64,000 nt of DNA, taken from Kushneria sinocarnis (GTDB lineage Bacteria; Pseudomonadota; Gammaproteobacteria; Pseudomonadales; Halomonadaceae). The notes beneath the pieces are model-generated. The model was not told where the DNA came from. It saw only the letters and a list, made by a program, of their open reading frames with translations, and did not search any database. Where the stretch lies: the NCBI RefSeq assembly GCF_003633775.1, contig NZ_RBIN01000008.1, positions 119,188 through 183,187 on the forward strand. Reading direction: 5' to 3'. The translations under genes and the position numbers were made by a program. Below are positions 19,324-28,000 of the stretch, piece by piece (the first letter of the stretch is position 1; each line of letters opens with the position of its first letter).

Positions 19324-19343
19324 CTGTCAGGCCATCATGACAG
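19324..19343. promoter_or_regulatory. Inverted repeat CTGTCA-N8-TGACAG
   Basis: Perfect six-base arms separated by eight bases. The same half-site recurs at 19417-19432 and as GCTGTCA near 19363. Its position in the betaine-operon upstream region suggests a regulator site; no protein can be named. Confidence 0.4.
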
Positions 19344-19416
19344 CCTGCCTGCCGTAACCTCCGGCTGTCACTACCGATTTACGGGCACCCTTCGTGAAGC
19401 AAAACGGCCACGACAA

Positions 19417-19432
19417 TGTCATTAACATGACA
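19417..19432. promoter_or_regulatory. Inverted repeat TGTCAT-N4-ATGACA
   Basis: Perfect six-base arms with a TAAC centre, sharing the TGTCA half-site with the repeat at 19324-19343. Two occurrences within 110 bases make chance less likely. Confidence 0.4.
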
Positions 19433-19589
19433 GAAAAGGGAGAATTACCGGATACGATCCGACTCTTCCCTGAGGCGTTATTTCACCATTGGTGTGCATC
19501 CGCATTGCATTATGCACCAGTAACAGGGCATTTTCTCAAACGCTAGATTCGCCCTCCGGCCGCGCGGTGACAGCGTTCATTCCACGATA

Positions 19590-19607
19590 ACTGAACGATC
19601 GTTCAGT
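19590..19607. promoter_or_regulatory. Perfect 18-bp palindrome, probable TetR-type operator
   Basis: ACTGAACGATCGTTCAGT is its own reverse complement over all 18 bases. Size and symmetry suit a TetR-family dimer, and the GAAC/GTTC arms recall operators of the choline-betaine repressor BetI, though that resemblance is from memory and loose. It lies 545 bases before the betaine-synthesis start codon. No regulator gene is adjacent. Confidence 0.55.
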
Positions 19608-20151
19608 CCAGTAACTTCCACCCTCTACAGATCAGGCACCGTATAGCGTCACCAGTCTCCGGGTCAATCCGATCCGGTCACGGCTGTATTCGTGCGGCTC
19701 ATTTTCAACTTTTTTCGGATTCATTCTGACGCGGAAAAAGACGCTTCTCATGGGCACTTGCGTCATTTTCGAGGTTGCCAAACCGTGATCCGGTGCCTAC
19801 GGGGGTATTGAATTCCCCGAAAACCTTATCCAGGTTAAGAAACGTTCCTCGGTCGTGCTGCGGGATGAATTCTGACGGAAGCATCATCTTCGGGCCCACC
19901 CTCACTCGGGGAACAGGACACATCAATTTCATCCGGGCTGCCGCGGCTGTGACAGGGCCGGCACCGGACAGCAGGTCGCAACAAGCGCAACACAGGCAGG
20001 CCGAGCCGGTTCGGTGCGATTCCGACCGTGCCGTGGAGTGGGCCCATGGGTCCGATCCGGGAAACATTGTGCCCTGCCGATCGCGATCCGCTGTCCCGGC
20101 CGGAGCACGGCGGACATCGCCACAGTCCAACAACCCGGAAAGGAGACTTCG

Positions 20152-21798
20152 ATGGCCACAGCAGAAAAACAGCAGTTCGGCAGCGATCCGGTCGCCTGTC
20201 GCGATTCGGAGCACTATCAGCAGGAGTACATCGAGGGATTCGTCGACAAGTGGGATCAGCTCATCGACTGGGAGAGCCGGGCCGAGAGCGAAGGCGATTT
20301 CTTCATCGATGTGCTGCGCCGTCGCGGCGCGCGCAAGGTACTGGATATCGCCACCGGCACGGGTTTTCACTCCACGCGCCTGATCGAGGCCGGCTTCGAG
20401 GTGGTCAGCTGTGACGGCAGCCCCGAGATGCTCTCCAAGGCCTTCGAAAACGGTCGACTGCGGGATCACATCCTGCGCACCGTGCAGGTCGACTGGCGCT
20501 GGCTCAATCGCGACATCCACGAGCACTTCGATGCCATCATCTGTCTGGGCAACTCCTTTACCCACCTGTTCTCGGAAAACGATCGCCGCAAGGCGCTGGC
20601 CGAGTTCTACGCCACCCTCAAGCATGACGGCCTGCTGATCATCGATCAGCGCAACTACGATGCCATGCTCGATCACGGCTACTCCAGCAAGCACACCTAC
20701 TACTACTGCGGCGACAACATCTCGGTCTATCCCGAATACATCGACGAGGGGCTGGCGCGCTTTCGCTACAACTTCCCCGACGAGTCGGTCTACTACCTCA
20801 ACATGTTTCCGCTGCGCAAGGAGTACCTGCGCCGGCTGCTGCGCGAGGTCGGCTTCCAGAAGGTCACCACCTACGGCGATTTCCAGCAAACCTACCGCGA
20901 CACCGAACCCGACTTCTTCATTCACCTGGCCGAAAAGAGCTACGACACCGGCGGCAGCAGCGAAGAGCGTTACACCGCCGCAGGCGAGAAGGCGCGCGAG
21001 TATTACAACAGCCGCGACGCGGACAACTTCTACCACACCTTCTGGGGTGGCGAGGATATCCACATCGGGCTCTACACCACGAAAGACGAATCGGTCTTTG
21101 ACGCCAGCCGACGTACCGTGGACCGCATGGCCGCCTCTATCCCCGGGCTGGGCCGGGAGTCGAAGGTGCTCGACATCGGCTCCGGTTACGGCGGCTCCGC
21201 TCGGCATCTTGCCGGTACCTACGGTTGCCGGGTGACCGGCCTCAACATCAGCGAAACCGAAAACGAACGCGGCCGGGAAGCCAATCGTGCCCAGGGGCTC
21301 GATCAGCTGGTCACGATCATCGACGGCAGCTTCGAGGATCTGCCCTTCGAGAACAACGCCTTCGATGTGGTCTGGTCACAGGATGCCATCCTGCACAGCG
21401 GCAACCGTCGCCGCGTGCTCGAGGAGGTGGTCCGGGTGCTTCGCCCCGGTGGCCACTTCATGTTCAGTGACCCGATGCAGACCGACAACTGCCCTGCTGG
21501 TGTACTGCAGCCGATCCTCGATCGCATTCACCTCGACACCCTCGGCTCCCCCGGTTTCTATCGCGAGACGCTCGGTGAACTGGGGCTCGAGGAAGTCTCC
21601 TTCGAAGAGCACTCCGACATGGTGGCCCGGCACTACGGGCGCATTCATGACGAGCTCACCGCCCGCGAGCAGGAGATGGCCCGCGCCATCAGCCAGGACT
21701 ATACGATCCGCATGAAACAGGGTCTGCAGCACTGGGTGGATGGTGGCAACAACGGCCATCTCGCCTGGGGTTTCTTCCTGTTTCGCAAACCCGCCTGA
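20152..21798 (+). CDS. Fused glycine/sarcosine/dimethylglycine N-methyltransferase
   Basis: A 548-residue protein joining the two enzymes of de novo glycine betaine synthesis. The N-terminal half (about 1-270) is a glycine-sarcosine methyltransferase with SAM motif VLDIATGTGFHSTRLIEAGF near residue 63. The C-terminal half (about 280-548) is a sarcosine-dimethylglycine methyltransferase starting with the characteristic ADNFYHTFWGGEDIHIGLY and carrying SAM motif VLDIGSGYGGSARHLAGTYG near residue 339. Together they convert glycine to sarcosine, dimethylglycine and betaine, using three SAM. Separate proteins are known in Halorhodospira halochloris and a fusion in Actinopolyspora halophila. The ATG follows AAAGGAGACTTCG. 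metK and ahcY follow, forming an operon that makes SAM and removes SAH. Confidence 0.93.
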   Translation: MATAEKQQFGSDPVACRDSEHYQQEYIEGFVDKWDQLIDWESRAESEGDFFIDVLRRRGARKVLDIATGTGFHSTRLIEAGFEVVSCDGSPEMLSKAFENGRLRDHILRTVQVDWRWLNRDIHEHFDAIICLGNSFTHLFSENDRRKALAEFYATLKHDGLLIIDQRNYDAMLDHGYSSKHTYYYCGDNISVYPEYIDEGLARFRYNFPDESVYYLNMFPLRKEYLRRLLREVGFQKVTTYGDFQQTYRDTEPDFFIHLAEKSYDTGGSSEERYTAAGEKAREYYNSRDADNFYHTFWGGEDIHIGLYTTKDESVFDASRRTVDRMAASIPGLGRESKVLDIGSGYGGSARHLAGTYGCRVTGLNISETENERGREANRAQGLDQLVTIIDGSFEDLPFENNAFDVVWSQDAILHSGNRRRVLEEVVRVLRPGGHFMFSDPMQTDNCPAGVLQPILDRIHLDTLGSPGFYRETLGELGLEEVSFEEHSDMVARHYGRIHDELTAREQEMARAISQDYTIRMKQGLQHWVDGGNNGHLAWGFFLFRKPA

Positions 21799-21923
21799 CG
21801 ACACTGCACCAACGCCCCTGCCGGCCGCTGCCGGGAGAGGCCCGGGCGGCCGTGTCCGCGGATCACGTCGTCAGTCATGGGCACGGCCTCATTCGATAAC
21901 GAGACCACAGAGAGTCGAACCAC

Positions 21924-23084
21924 ATGGGTAAACAGCATCTGTTCACTTCCGAGTCCGTCTCCGAAGGGCATCCGGACAAGCTGGCCGATCAGATCTCCGA
22001 TGCGATCCTCGACGCCGTACTGGCCGAGGACAAAAATGCCAAGGTGGCCTGCGAAACCCTGGTCAAGACGGGGTTGACCATCATCTCCGGTGAGCTGACC
22101 ACGACCGCCAGCGTGGACTACGAGGATCTGGTGCGTCGCACCATCAACGACATCGGCTACGACAACCCCGAGGTTGGCTTCGATGGCGATCTCTGCGCCG
22201 TGATCAACGCCATCGGCAAGCAGTCGCCGGATATCGCCCAGGGCGTGGATCGCTCGAAGCCCGAGGATCAGGGTGCCGGCGACCAGGGGCTGATGTTCGG
22301 CTACGCCTGCAACGAGACCGACGTACTGATGCCGGCGCCGATTACCTACTCGCACCGTCTGGTCGAACGTCAGAGCCAGCTGCGCCGCAATGGCACCCTG
22401 GACTGGCTGCGCCCCGACGCCAAGAGCCAGGTCACCTTCCGCTACGACGACGGCAAACCGGTCGGGGTCGATACCGTGGTGCTCTCCACCCAGCACGCCG
22501 ACAGCATCTCCGAGGGCAATCTCCGGGAAGCCGTCATGGAGGAGATCATCAAGCCGGTGCTGCCCGGGGAGTGGCTCGATCGCAATACCCGCTATCACAT
22601 CAACCCGACCGGCAACTTTGTGATCGGCGGGCCGGTGGGCGACTGCGGTCTGACCGGGCGCAAGATCATTGTCGATACCTATGGCGGCATGGCCCGCCAC
22701 GGCGGCGGTGCCTTCTCCGGCAAGGATCCTTCCAAGGTCGATCGCAGTGCCGCCTATGCCTGCCGCTACGTGGCCAAGAATATCGTCGCCGCCGGGCTGG
22801 CCGAGAAGTGCGAAATCCAGGTCTCCTATGCCATCGGCGTAGCCGAACCCACCGCGGTCACCATCGACACCTTCGGTACCGGAAAGATTGCCGAAAACAA
22901 GCTGGAAGAGCTGACCCGCGAGTTCTTCGATCTGCGTCCCTACGGCATCCTGCGGATGCTGGATCTGCAGCGTCCCATCTATCAGCCGACAGCCGCCTAC
23001 GGCCACTTCGGGCGTGAGCACGCCGCCTTCAGCTGGGAGCGCACCGACCGGGCCGAACAGCTCAGATCCGCCGCGGGCCTCTGA
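21924..23084 (+). CDS. metK: S-adenosylmethionine synthase
   Basis: MetK makes SAM from methionine and ATP. The 386-residue protein has [19 protein letters not shown] at the N-terminus, [17 protein letters not shown] (ATP site) and [20 protein letters not shown] (phosphate-binding loop), all in normal order, with normal length. It follows the betaine methyltransferase by 125 bases. That gap holds a GC-rich hairpin at about 21822-21851 but no T tract, so transcription can continue. Location in this operon suggests a dedicated supply of methyl donor; whether the genome has another metK cannot be seen. Confidence 0.97.
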   Translation: MGKQHLFTSESVSEGHPDKLADQISDAILDAVLAEDKNAKVACETLVKTGLTIISGELTTTASVDYEDLVRRTINDIGYDNPEVGFDGDLCAVINAIGKQSPDIAQGVDRSKPEDQGAGDQGLMFGYACNETDVLMPAPITYSHRLVERQSQLRRNGTLDWLRPDAKSQVTFRYDDGKPVGVDTVVLSTQHADSISEGNLREAVMEEIIKPVLPGEWLDRNTRYHINPTGNFVIGGPVGDCGLTGRKIIVDTYGGMARHGGGAFSGKDPSKVDRSAAYACRYVAKNIVAAGLAEKCEIQVSYAIGVAEPTAVTIDTFGTGKIAENKLEELTREFFDLRPYGILRMLDLQRPIYQPTAAYGHFGREHAAFSWERTDRAEQLRSAAGL

Positions 23085-23100
23085 GCCCGTCGGGGTCTGC

Positions 23101-23182
23101 GCCGAGGAGCGCTGCAGCCGGTTCGACCGGCCAGGCTCGGCAGCAGAAGCCACCCCCTTACCTTGCCAACAACGGCGCTCGG
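23101..23182 (+). ncRNA. S-adenosylhomocysteine (SAH) riboswitch
   Basis: The metK-ahcY gap carries the SAH riboswitch signature: CCGAGGAGCGCTGCA at 23102, a GCCGGTTCGACCGGC hairpin, CCAGGCTCGG closing the first stem (CCGAG pairs with CTCGG), then after a variable stretch AACGGCGCTC at 23171, whose GCGCTC pairs back to GAGCGC as the pseudoknot. These are the conserved parts of the class found before ahcY in other proteobacteria. Ligand binding is known to raise ahcY expression. The ahcY ribosome site and ATG lie 28 bases beyond. Confidence 0.93.
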
Positions 23183-23209
23183 CTTTCATTTTCATCAGGG
23201 AGTGAAACC

Positions 23210-24634
23210 ATGAACGCTGTAGCCGAAGCAGTGAAGGAAGATTTCAAGGTCGCCGATCTGTCACTGGCCGACTGGGGCCGCAAGGAAATGAAGATCGCCG
23301 AGACCGAAATGCCGGGGCTGATGGCACTGCGCGACAAGTACGGCACCGACAAGCCGCTCAGGGGCGCGCGCATCGCCGGATCACTGCACATGACTATCCA
23401 GACCGCGGTACTGATCGAGACCCTCAAGGAGCTCGGTGCCGAGGTGCGCTGGGCATCGTGCAACATCTACTCCACTCAGGATCACGCTGCCGCCGAGATC
23501 GCCCGCTCCGGCATCCCGGTCTTCGCCTGGAAGGGTGAGAGCACCGAAGAGTACTGGGAGTATACCCACGCCATCATGGACTGGCATGACGGCGGCACCC
23601 CGAACATGATTCTCGATGATGGCGGTGATGCCACCACGGTCGTTACCCTGGGGGCGAAGGCCGAACAGAACCCCTCGGTGCTCGACAATCCGGGTAGCGA
23701 CGAGGAGAAGGCCCTGTTTGCCGCCATTCGCAAGCGCCTCGAGGAGAAGCCGGCCGGCTACTACCAGAGGCTGCGGGACGCCATCCGGGGCGTTACCGAG
23801 GAGACCACCACCGGGGTCAACGGCCTCTATCGGCTGGCGCGCAACGGTGAACTGCCCTTCCCTGCGATCAACGTCAATGACTCGGTGACCAAGTCCAAGT
23901 TCGACAACCTCTATGGCTGTCGCGAATCGCTGGTCGACGGCATCAAGCGCGCCACCGACGTGATGATCGCCGGCAAGATTGCCGTGGTGGCCGGCTACGG
24001 TGATGTCGGCAAGGGCTCGGCTCAGAGCCTGCGCGGTCTGGGCGCCACCGTCTGGATTACCGAAATCGACCCGATCTGCGCCCTGCAGGCGGCCATGGAG
24101 GGCTTTCGCGTGGTGACCATGGACGAGGCCGCCGACAAGGCGGATATCTTCGTCACCGCCACCGGCAACTTCCGGGTCATCACCCATGAGCACATGAAGG
24201 CCATGAAGGACGAGGCAATCGTCTGCAACATCGGTCACTTCGACAACGAGATCGACGTGGCCAGCCTGCGTCAGTACGAGTGGGACACCATCAAGCCGCA
24301 GGTGGATCACATCACTTTCCCCGACGGCAGGAAGATCATCCTGCTGGCCGAGGGTCGGCTGGTAAACCTGGGCTGCGCCACCGGCCATCCCAGCTTCGTG
24401 ATGTCCAACAGCTTCACCAACCAGGTGCTGGCGCAGATCGAGCTGTTCCAGCACAACCGCGACGGCCGCTATCAGCAGGAGGTCTACGTGCTGCCGAAGA
24501 AGCTCGACGAGGAAGTCGCCGCGCTTCATCTGGAGAAGATCGGCGCCTCGCTCACCGAGCTCTCGGCCTGGCAGGCGGAGTACATCGGGGTGGCCACCGA
24601 AGGCCCCTACAAGCCGGAACACTACCGCTACTGA
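23210..24634 (+). CDS. ahcY: Adenosylhomocysteinase
   Basis: AhcY reversibly splits SAH, the inhibitory by-product of methyl transfer, to adenosine and homocysteine using bound NAD. The 474-residue protein has [20 protein letters not shown] near the start, the bacterial insert after about residue 150, the NAD loop [18 protein letters not shown] at about 263, and the C-terminal [20 protein letters not shown] and KPEHYRY signatures. The start follows AGGGAGTGAAACC. With the betaine methyltransferase producing three SAH per betaine, this gene is needed to keep the pathway running; the SAH riboswitch in front ties its level to that load. Confidence 0.97.
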   Translation: MNAVAEAVKEDFKVADLSLADWGRKEMKIAETEMPGLMALRDKYGTDKPLRGARIAGSLHMTIQTAVLIETLKELGAEVRWASCNIYSTQDHAAAEIARSGIPVFAWKGESTEEYWEYTHAIMDWHDGGTPNMILDDGGDATTVVTLGAKAEQNPSVLDNPGSDEEKALFAAIRKRLEEKPAGYYQRLRDAIRGVTEETTTGVNGLYRLARNGELPFPAINVNDSVTKSKFDNLYGCRESLVDGIKRATDVMIAGKIAVVAGYGDVGKGSAQSLRGLGATVWITEIDPICALQAAMEGFRVVTMDEAADKADIFVTATGNFRVITHEHMKAMKDEAIVCNIGHFDNEIDVASLRQYEWDTIKPQVDHITFPDGRKIILLAEGRLVNLGCATGHPSFVMSNSFTNQVLAQIELFQHNRDGRYQQEVYVLPKKLDEEVAALHLEKIGASLTELSAWQAEYIGVATEGPYKPEHYRY

Positions 24635-24691
24635 GAGAGCGTCAGCCGCGTGCAGGCGGGCCACTGTCCTGTTCGCGGCCCCTGACCGGCG

Positions 24692-24718
24692 AAGCCCGGA
24701 CCCGTGGGTCCGGGCTTT
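24692..24718. terminator. Bidirectional terminator between ahcY and the deacetylase gene
   Basis: Twelve-base perfect stem AAGCCCGGACCC / GGGTCCGGGCTT with a two-base loop, followed by T on the plus strand and mirrored on the minus strand. It sits between two convergent genes and should stop both transcripts. Confidence 0.88.
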
Positions 24719-24730
24719 CTGCGTTGCCGC

Positions 24731-25624
24731 TCAGGCGGCGCCCTCCGCCACATGCCGCTGAATGGCGCCGGGGGTGGTCCACCACAGCAGCCCGCGGTCG
24801 CGGTAACCTGCCAGGGTGTCGAGCAGGGCGCGCAACCGGCGCAGCCGGAACGGCTGACCGACGATATAGGGGTGCAGGGCGATCCCCATCACCAGGGGCT
24901 GATGACGCGCCTGTTCGAGCAGCTCGTCGCACTGATCGTGCACCATGGTGACGAACTCCCCCATGCTGACGCGATGCGGCACGATGGTGGGGATGTCATT
25001 GAGCTCCTGGGGATAGGGAATCGACCAGAGTGCGCCATGCGTGGTCGCCATGCGCCCGGGGCGCTCGTCATGCGCCCAGTTGAGGGTATAGTCGAAACCG
25101 CACCCCGCCAGCAGATCGGGGGTGTGCTTGCTCTCGGAGATCCAGGGTGACAACCAGCCCTTCGGTGCCCGGCCGTAGCGCTCGGTCAGTCGTTGCTGGC
25201 AGGACTCGATCAGTGCCTGCTCGTCCGCCCGCGCCAGCTGCCCCTGGCGCTCGGCATTGGTATGCCCGTGCGCGATGATTTCATCGCCGCGCGCCTCGAA
25301 GGCATCGAGCAGTGCCGGGCAGTGATCGAGAATGGCGGTGTTGGCGATCGCTCCCACCGACAGCCCCAGGGTGTCAAACAGCTCCAGACAGCGCCAGGCG
25401 CCGACCCGGTTGCCGTACTCGCGCCAGCCGTAGTTGAGCACATCCGGCTCGCCCTCCGGGGCCGGCGGCGCGATACCGGCACCGCGCCCGCAGCCGAAGG
25501 CGAAATGCTCGAGATTGAACCCGATGTAGACCGCAAGCCCTGCCCCGTTCGGCCAGCGCCAGCGATCCCGATCGGTGATCGGTCGATAGTCAAAGCGACC
25601 ATGATGACGCGGTGGTGGCGGCAT
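24731..25624 (-). CDS. Polysaccharide deacetylase-family protein (PuuE-like)
   Basis: A 297-residue protein of the NodB/CE4-like fold, in the group containing allantoinase PuuE and cyclic-amidase relatives. Features are LAVYIGFNLEHFAFG, YGWREYGNRVGAWR, the DEIIAHGHTNAERQG metal-binding region with its histidines, GWLSPWISESKHTPDLLA and IALHPYIVGQPFRL. The start at 25624 follows GGGAGCGCTGC; the open frame runs 24 codons further but without family resemblance. Substrate unknown. It converges on ahcY and is followed on its strand by the aldehyde oxidoreductase operon, with which it is not clearly co-transcribed. Confidence 0.87.
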   Translation of the reverse strand: MPPPPRHHGRFDYRPITDRDRWRWPNGAGLAVYIGFNLEHFAFGCGRGAGIAPPAPEGEPDVLNYGWREYGNRVGAWRCLELFDTLGLSVGAIANTAILDHCPALLDAFEARGDEIIAHGHTNAERQGQLARADEQALIESCQQRLTERYGRAPKGWLSPWISESKHTPDLLAGCGFDYTLNWAHDERPGRMATTHGALWSIPYPQELNDIPTIVPHRVSMGEFVTMVHDQCDELLEQARHQPLVMGIALHPYIVGQPFRLRRLRALLDTLAGYRDRGLLWWTTPGAIQRHVAEGAA

Positions 25625-25752
25625 GCAGCGCTCCCTGCCAGTGGATGCCGCCGCACCGGCGGCAGGCGCCGGCAGCACGACGGCAGATTCGGCCATGAAA
25701 AACCGCAGGTGCCCGGAGGCAGCCTGCGATAGCGGTTCCTTCCCGACCCGGT

Positions 25753-27969
25753 TCAGGCACGCTGCGGTTCGGGAATACCCTCCATCAGCTTGTCCTTGCT
25801 GATCGGCAGCTCGCGGATCCGCTTGCCGGTCGCGTGATAGACCGCATTGGCGACCGCCGCGGCCATGCCGGTGATGCCGATCTCACCGATGCCGCGGGCC
25901 CCATACTCGTTGAACTCATAGTCCGGATTGTCGAGCAGGATGACATCGATCTCCGGCTGATCGGCATGGGTCGCGACCAGATACTCGGCGTAGTTGTTGT
26001 TGACCGGCCGGGCATTGCGATGGTCGTAATCGGTAGCCTCGAAATGCGCCATGCCGAGCCCCATGACCACGGCGCCTTCCACCTGGTTGCGGGCAGTCAG
26101 CGTATTGATGGCCCGTCCCACATCGATGGCACTGACCACCCGGCTGACCCGCAGGTTGGAGATGCCGGGATCCCAGCGCACCTCGACAAAGTGGGCGCCG
26201 AAGGAGCGGAACGAGTACTTGCTGGTATCCGCCCCGCCGGTATGCGCCTCGCCGTCGGCACTGGCCAGCCGCTGGGCACCGAGCACCTCGGTGTAGTCCA
26301 TCGCGCGGCCGTTGTGACTGAGCTGACCGTTTTCGAAGCTCAAATCTTCGGCGGCCACGTCGCTGAACGCGCCCTGGCCGGAGGTGGCATGACTCTTGAG
26401 CTGCTCGATCGCCTTGCGGCTGGCTTCGGCAACGGCCGGCAGCGTGGTGGCGGTGGTCCAGGAGCCGCCCGAAAGCGGCCCCTCGGGGTAGGAGGTATCG
26501 CCCAGCTTGACGGTGATCCGCTCCAGCGGCAGTCCGGTCACATCGCTGACCGCCTGAGCGACGATGGTATAGGTGCCGGTCCCGATATCCTGGGTGGCGC
26601 AGGTCACATAGGCCGTGCCATCGGCACGCAGCGAGACCCGGGCATCGCAGGGGAACCGCATCGCCTCCCAGTTGCACGCGGCCATGCCGTAACCGACAAA
26701 CTCGTTTCCCTCGCGCATCGAGCCCGGCTCGGGCGTGCGCTTCGACCAGCCGAACTTCTCGGCCGCCTGGCGGGTGGCGTCCTTGATGTGGTTACTGGAA
26801 AACGGCAGATCCTGGCTTTCATCGCGGTCGGCATAGTTGTTCAAACGAAACTCGACCGGGTCAATGCCCGCCTCGATCGCCATCTCATCAATCGCCGACT
26901 CCAGCGCAAACAGTCCTGGCGCCGCTCCGGGAGCGCGCATCGAGGTTGGTGTCCCGCGATTGACCCGGGTGGTTTCGTGACTCACCAGCACGTTGTCACA
27001 GGAGTAGAGACTCTTGGTGACGCTGCCGCAGGTCTCAACGTATTGATCAGTGAACGAAGTCGCGTTGATCGATTCGTGCCGGACCGAAACCAGCCGCCCC
27101 TGATTATCCGTTGCCAGGCGCAGACGCTGACGGGTCTCGGGTCGATGCCCCGTGGTGGTAAACATCTGCTGACGTGGCACGACCACCTGCACCGGGCGGC
27201 CGGTCTCGCGTGACGCGGCCGCCGCGGTGACCGCATGGGGCCACATCCACAGCTTGCTGCCGAATCCCGAGCCGATGAAGGGCGATTCCACCTCGATCTG
27301 ATTGGGCGCAATGCCGAAGATCTTGGCCAGTGCGCCCTTCTCCTGCAGCACCCCCTGGGAGGACTCGTAGACATGCAGCCGATCGCCCCGCCACGAAGCG
27401 ACGGTTGCATGCATCTCCATCGGGTTGTGGGTCTCCACCGGCGTGGCATAGGTATAATCGATGCTGTGAGCGGCGCTTTCGAAGGAGGCCCCGGGATTAC
27501 CGCGTGAATGGTTTCCCTTGCCCTTCTGCGTACCGTGCGCCTTGACGCCCTGATCGAGGTTGGCAATCGCCTTCTCCTCATCATAGCTGACCTTCACCTT
27601 GTAGGCCGCGGCCCGGGCGTTCTCCAGGCTGTCCGCCACCACCAGCGCGACGAACTGACCCTCGTAGTAGACGCGATCATCCTCGAACGGCAGCCGGGTC
27701 TCCTCGACCTTGTTGCCCTGCATCATCGAGGAAGGCGTGTGATAGAGCGAGGGGAAGTGACCGTGATGGAAGATGTCGATCACGCCCGGTGACCTGCGGG
27801 CCTCACTCAGGTCGATATTGGTGACACGACCGCTGGCAATGGTACTGAACACCCCGTAGCCATAGGCCATGTTGTCGGGATAGTGGTCAGCGGCATAGGG
27901 GGCGGCACCGGACACCTTGAGGCGCCCGTCGATACGTCTGGGACCAGCGCCGATAATGCTGTCACTCAT
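25753..27969 (-). CDS. PaoC-like aldehyde oxidoreductase, molybdenum subunit (operon 1)
   Basis: The 738-residue catalytic subunit of a xanthine-oxidase-family enzyme, resembling E. coli PaoC (YagR). It begins RRIDGRLKVSGAAPYAADHY (aldehyde oxidase a/b hammerhead domain). The cofactor region includes GSGFGSKLWMWPHAV, RAPGAAPGLFALESAIDE, QDIGTGTYTIVAQAVSD and, near the C-terminus, GARGIGEIGITGMAAAVANA with the active-site glutamate. The enzyme oxidises aldehydes to acids. It has no signal peptide; in PaoABC the complex is exported by the Tat signal on the iron-sulfur subunit, which is present in this operon. Last of three genes on the minus strand. Confidence 0.93.
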   Translation of the reverse strand: MSDSIIGAGPRRIDGRLKVSGAAPYAADHYPDNMAYGYGVFSTIASGRVTNIDLSEARRSPGVIDIFHHGHFPSLYHTPSSMMQGNKVEETRLPFEDDRVYYEGQFVALVVADSLENARAAAYKVKVSYDEEKAIANLDQGVKAHGTQKGKGNHSRGNPGASFESAAHSIDYTYATPVETHNPMEMHATVASWRGDRLHVYESSQGVLQEKGALAKIFGIAPNQIEVESPFIGSGFGSKLWMWPHAVTAAAASRETGRPVQVVVPRQQMFTTTGHRPETRQRLRLATDNQGRLVSVRHESINATSFTDQYVETCGSVTKSLYSCDNVLVSHETTRVNRGTPTSMRAPGAAPGLFALESAIDEMAIEAGIDPVEFRLNNYADRDESQDLPFSSNHIKDATRQAAEKFGWSKRTPEPGSMREGNEFVGYGMAACNWEAMRFPCDARVSLRADGTAYVTCATQDIGTGTYTIVAQAVSDVTGLPLERITVKLGDTSYPEGPLSGGSWTTATTLPAVAEASRKAIEQLKSHATSGQGAFSDVAAEDLSFENGQLSHNGRAMDYTEVLGAQRLASADGEAHTGGADTSKYSFRSFGAHFVEVRWDPGISNLRVSRVVSAIDVGRAINTLTARNQVEGAVVMGLGMAHFEATDYDHRNARPVNNNYAEYLVATHADQPEIDVILLDNPDYEFNEYGARGIGEIGITGMAAAVANAVYHATGKRIRELPISKDKLMEGIPEPQRA

Positions 27970-28000
27970 GGGACATGACTCCTGTAAGCGATGAACCGGC

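Larger units (their letters stand above)
19272..20151. other. 880-base non-coding region before the betaine operon
   Basis: No convincing gene on either strand: open frames here read into the following genes from the wrong frame, lack family resemblance and have no ribosome site. The first half is AT-richer and holds three inverted repeats listed separately. AACCT/AGGTT (five-base gap) occurs near 19823. The last 17 bases hold the strong ribosome site AAAGGAGACTTCG of the methyltransferase gene. I looked for glycine and SAM riboswitch signatures and saw none. It is best read as a long regulatory region or leader. Confidence 0.6.

Noticed and set aside
20000..20150. Possible cobalamin- or glycine-riboswitch-like sequence (GGTGCGATTCCG...) before the methyltransferase
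   Set aside because: Only a few bases resemble the cobalamin box; the conserved core and pairing are missing, and no glycine aptamer motif is present.
19705..21207. Long open frame of 500 codons on the minus strand opposite the betaine methyltransferase
   Set aside because: It is antisense to a protein with clear family motifs throughout, has no recognisable domain and arises from the high GC content.
21799..21923. Possible SAM riboswitch before metK
   Set aside because: The gap has a GC-rich hairpin but none of the conserved SAM riboswitch elements.
21699..23195. 498-codon minus-strand frame opposite metK
   Set aside because: Shadow of metK; no family motif, no ribosome site.
23381..24664. 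427-codon minus-strand frame opposite ahcY
   Set aside because: Shadow of ahcY, which is certain from its motifs.
25834..27213. 459-codon plus-strand frame opposite the first molybdenum subunit
   Set aside because: Antisense shadow; the minus-strand protein matches the xanthine-oxidase family along its whole length.
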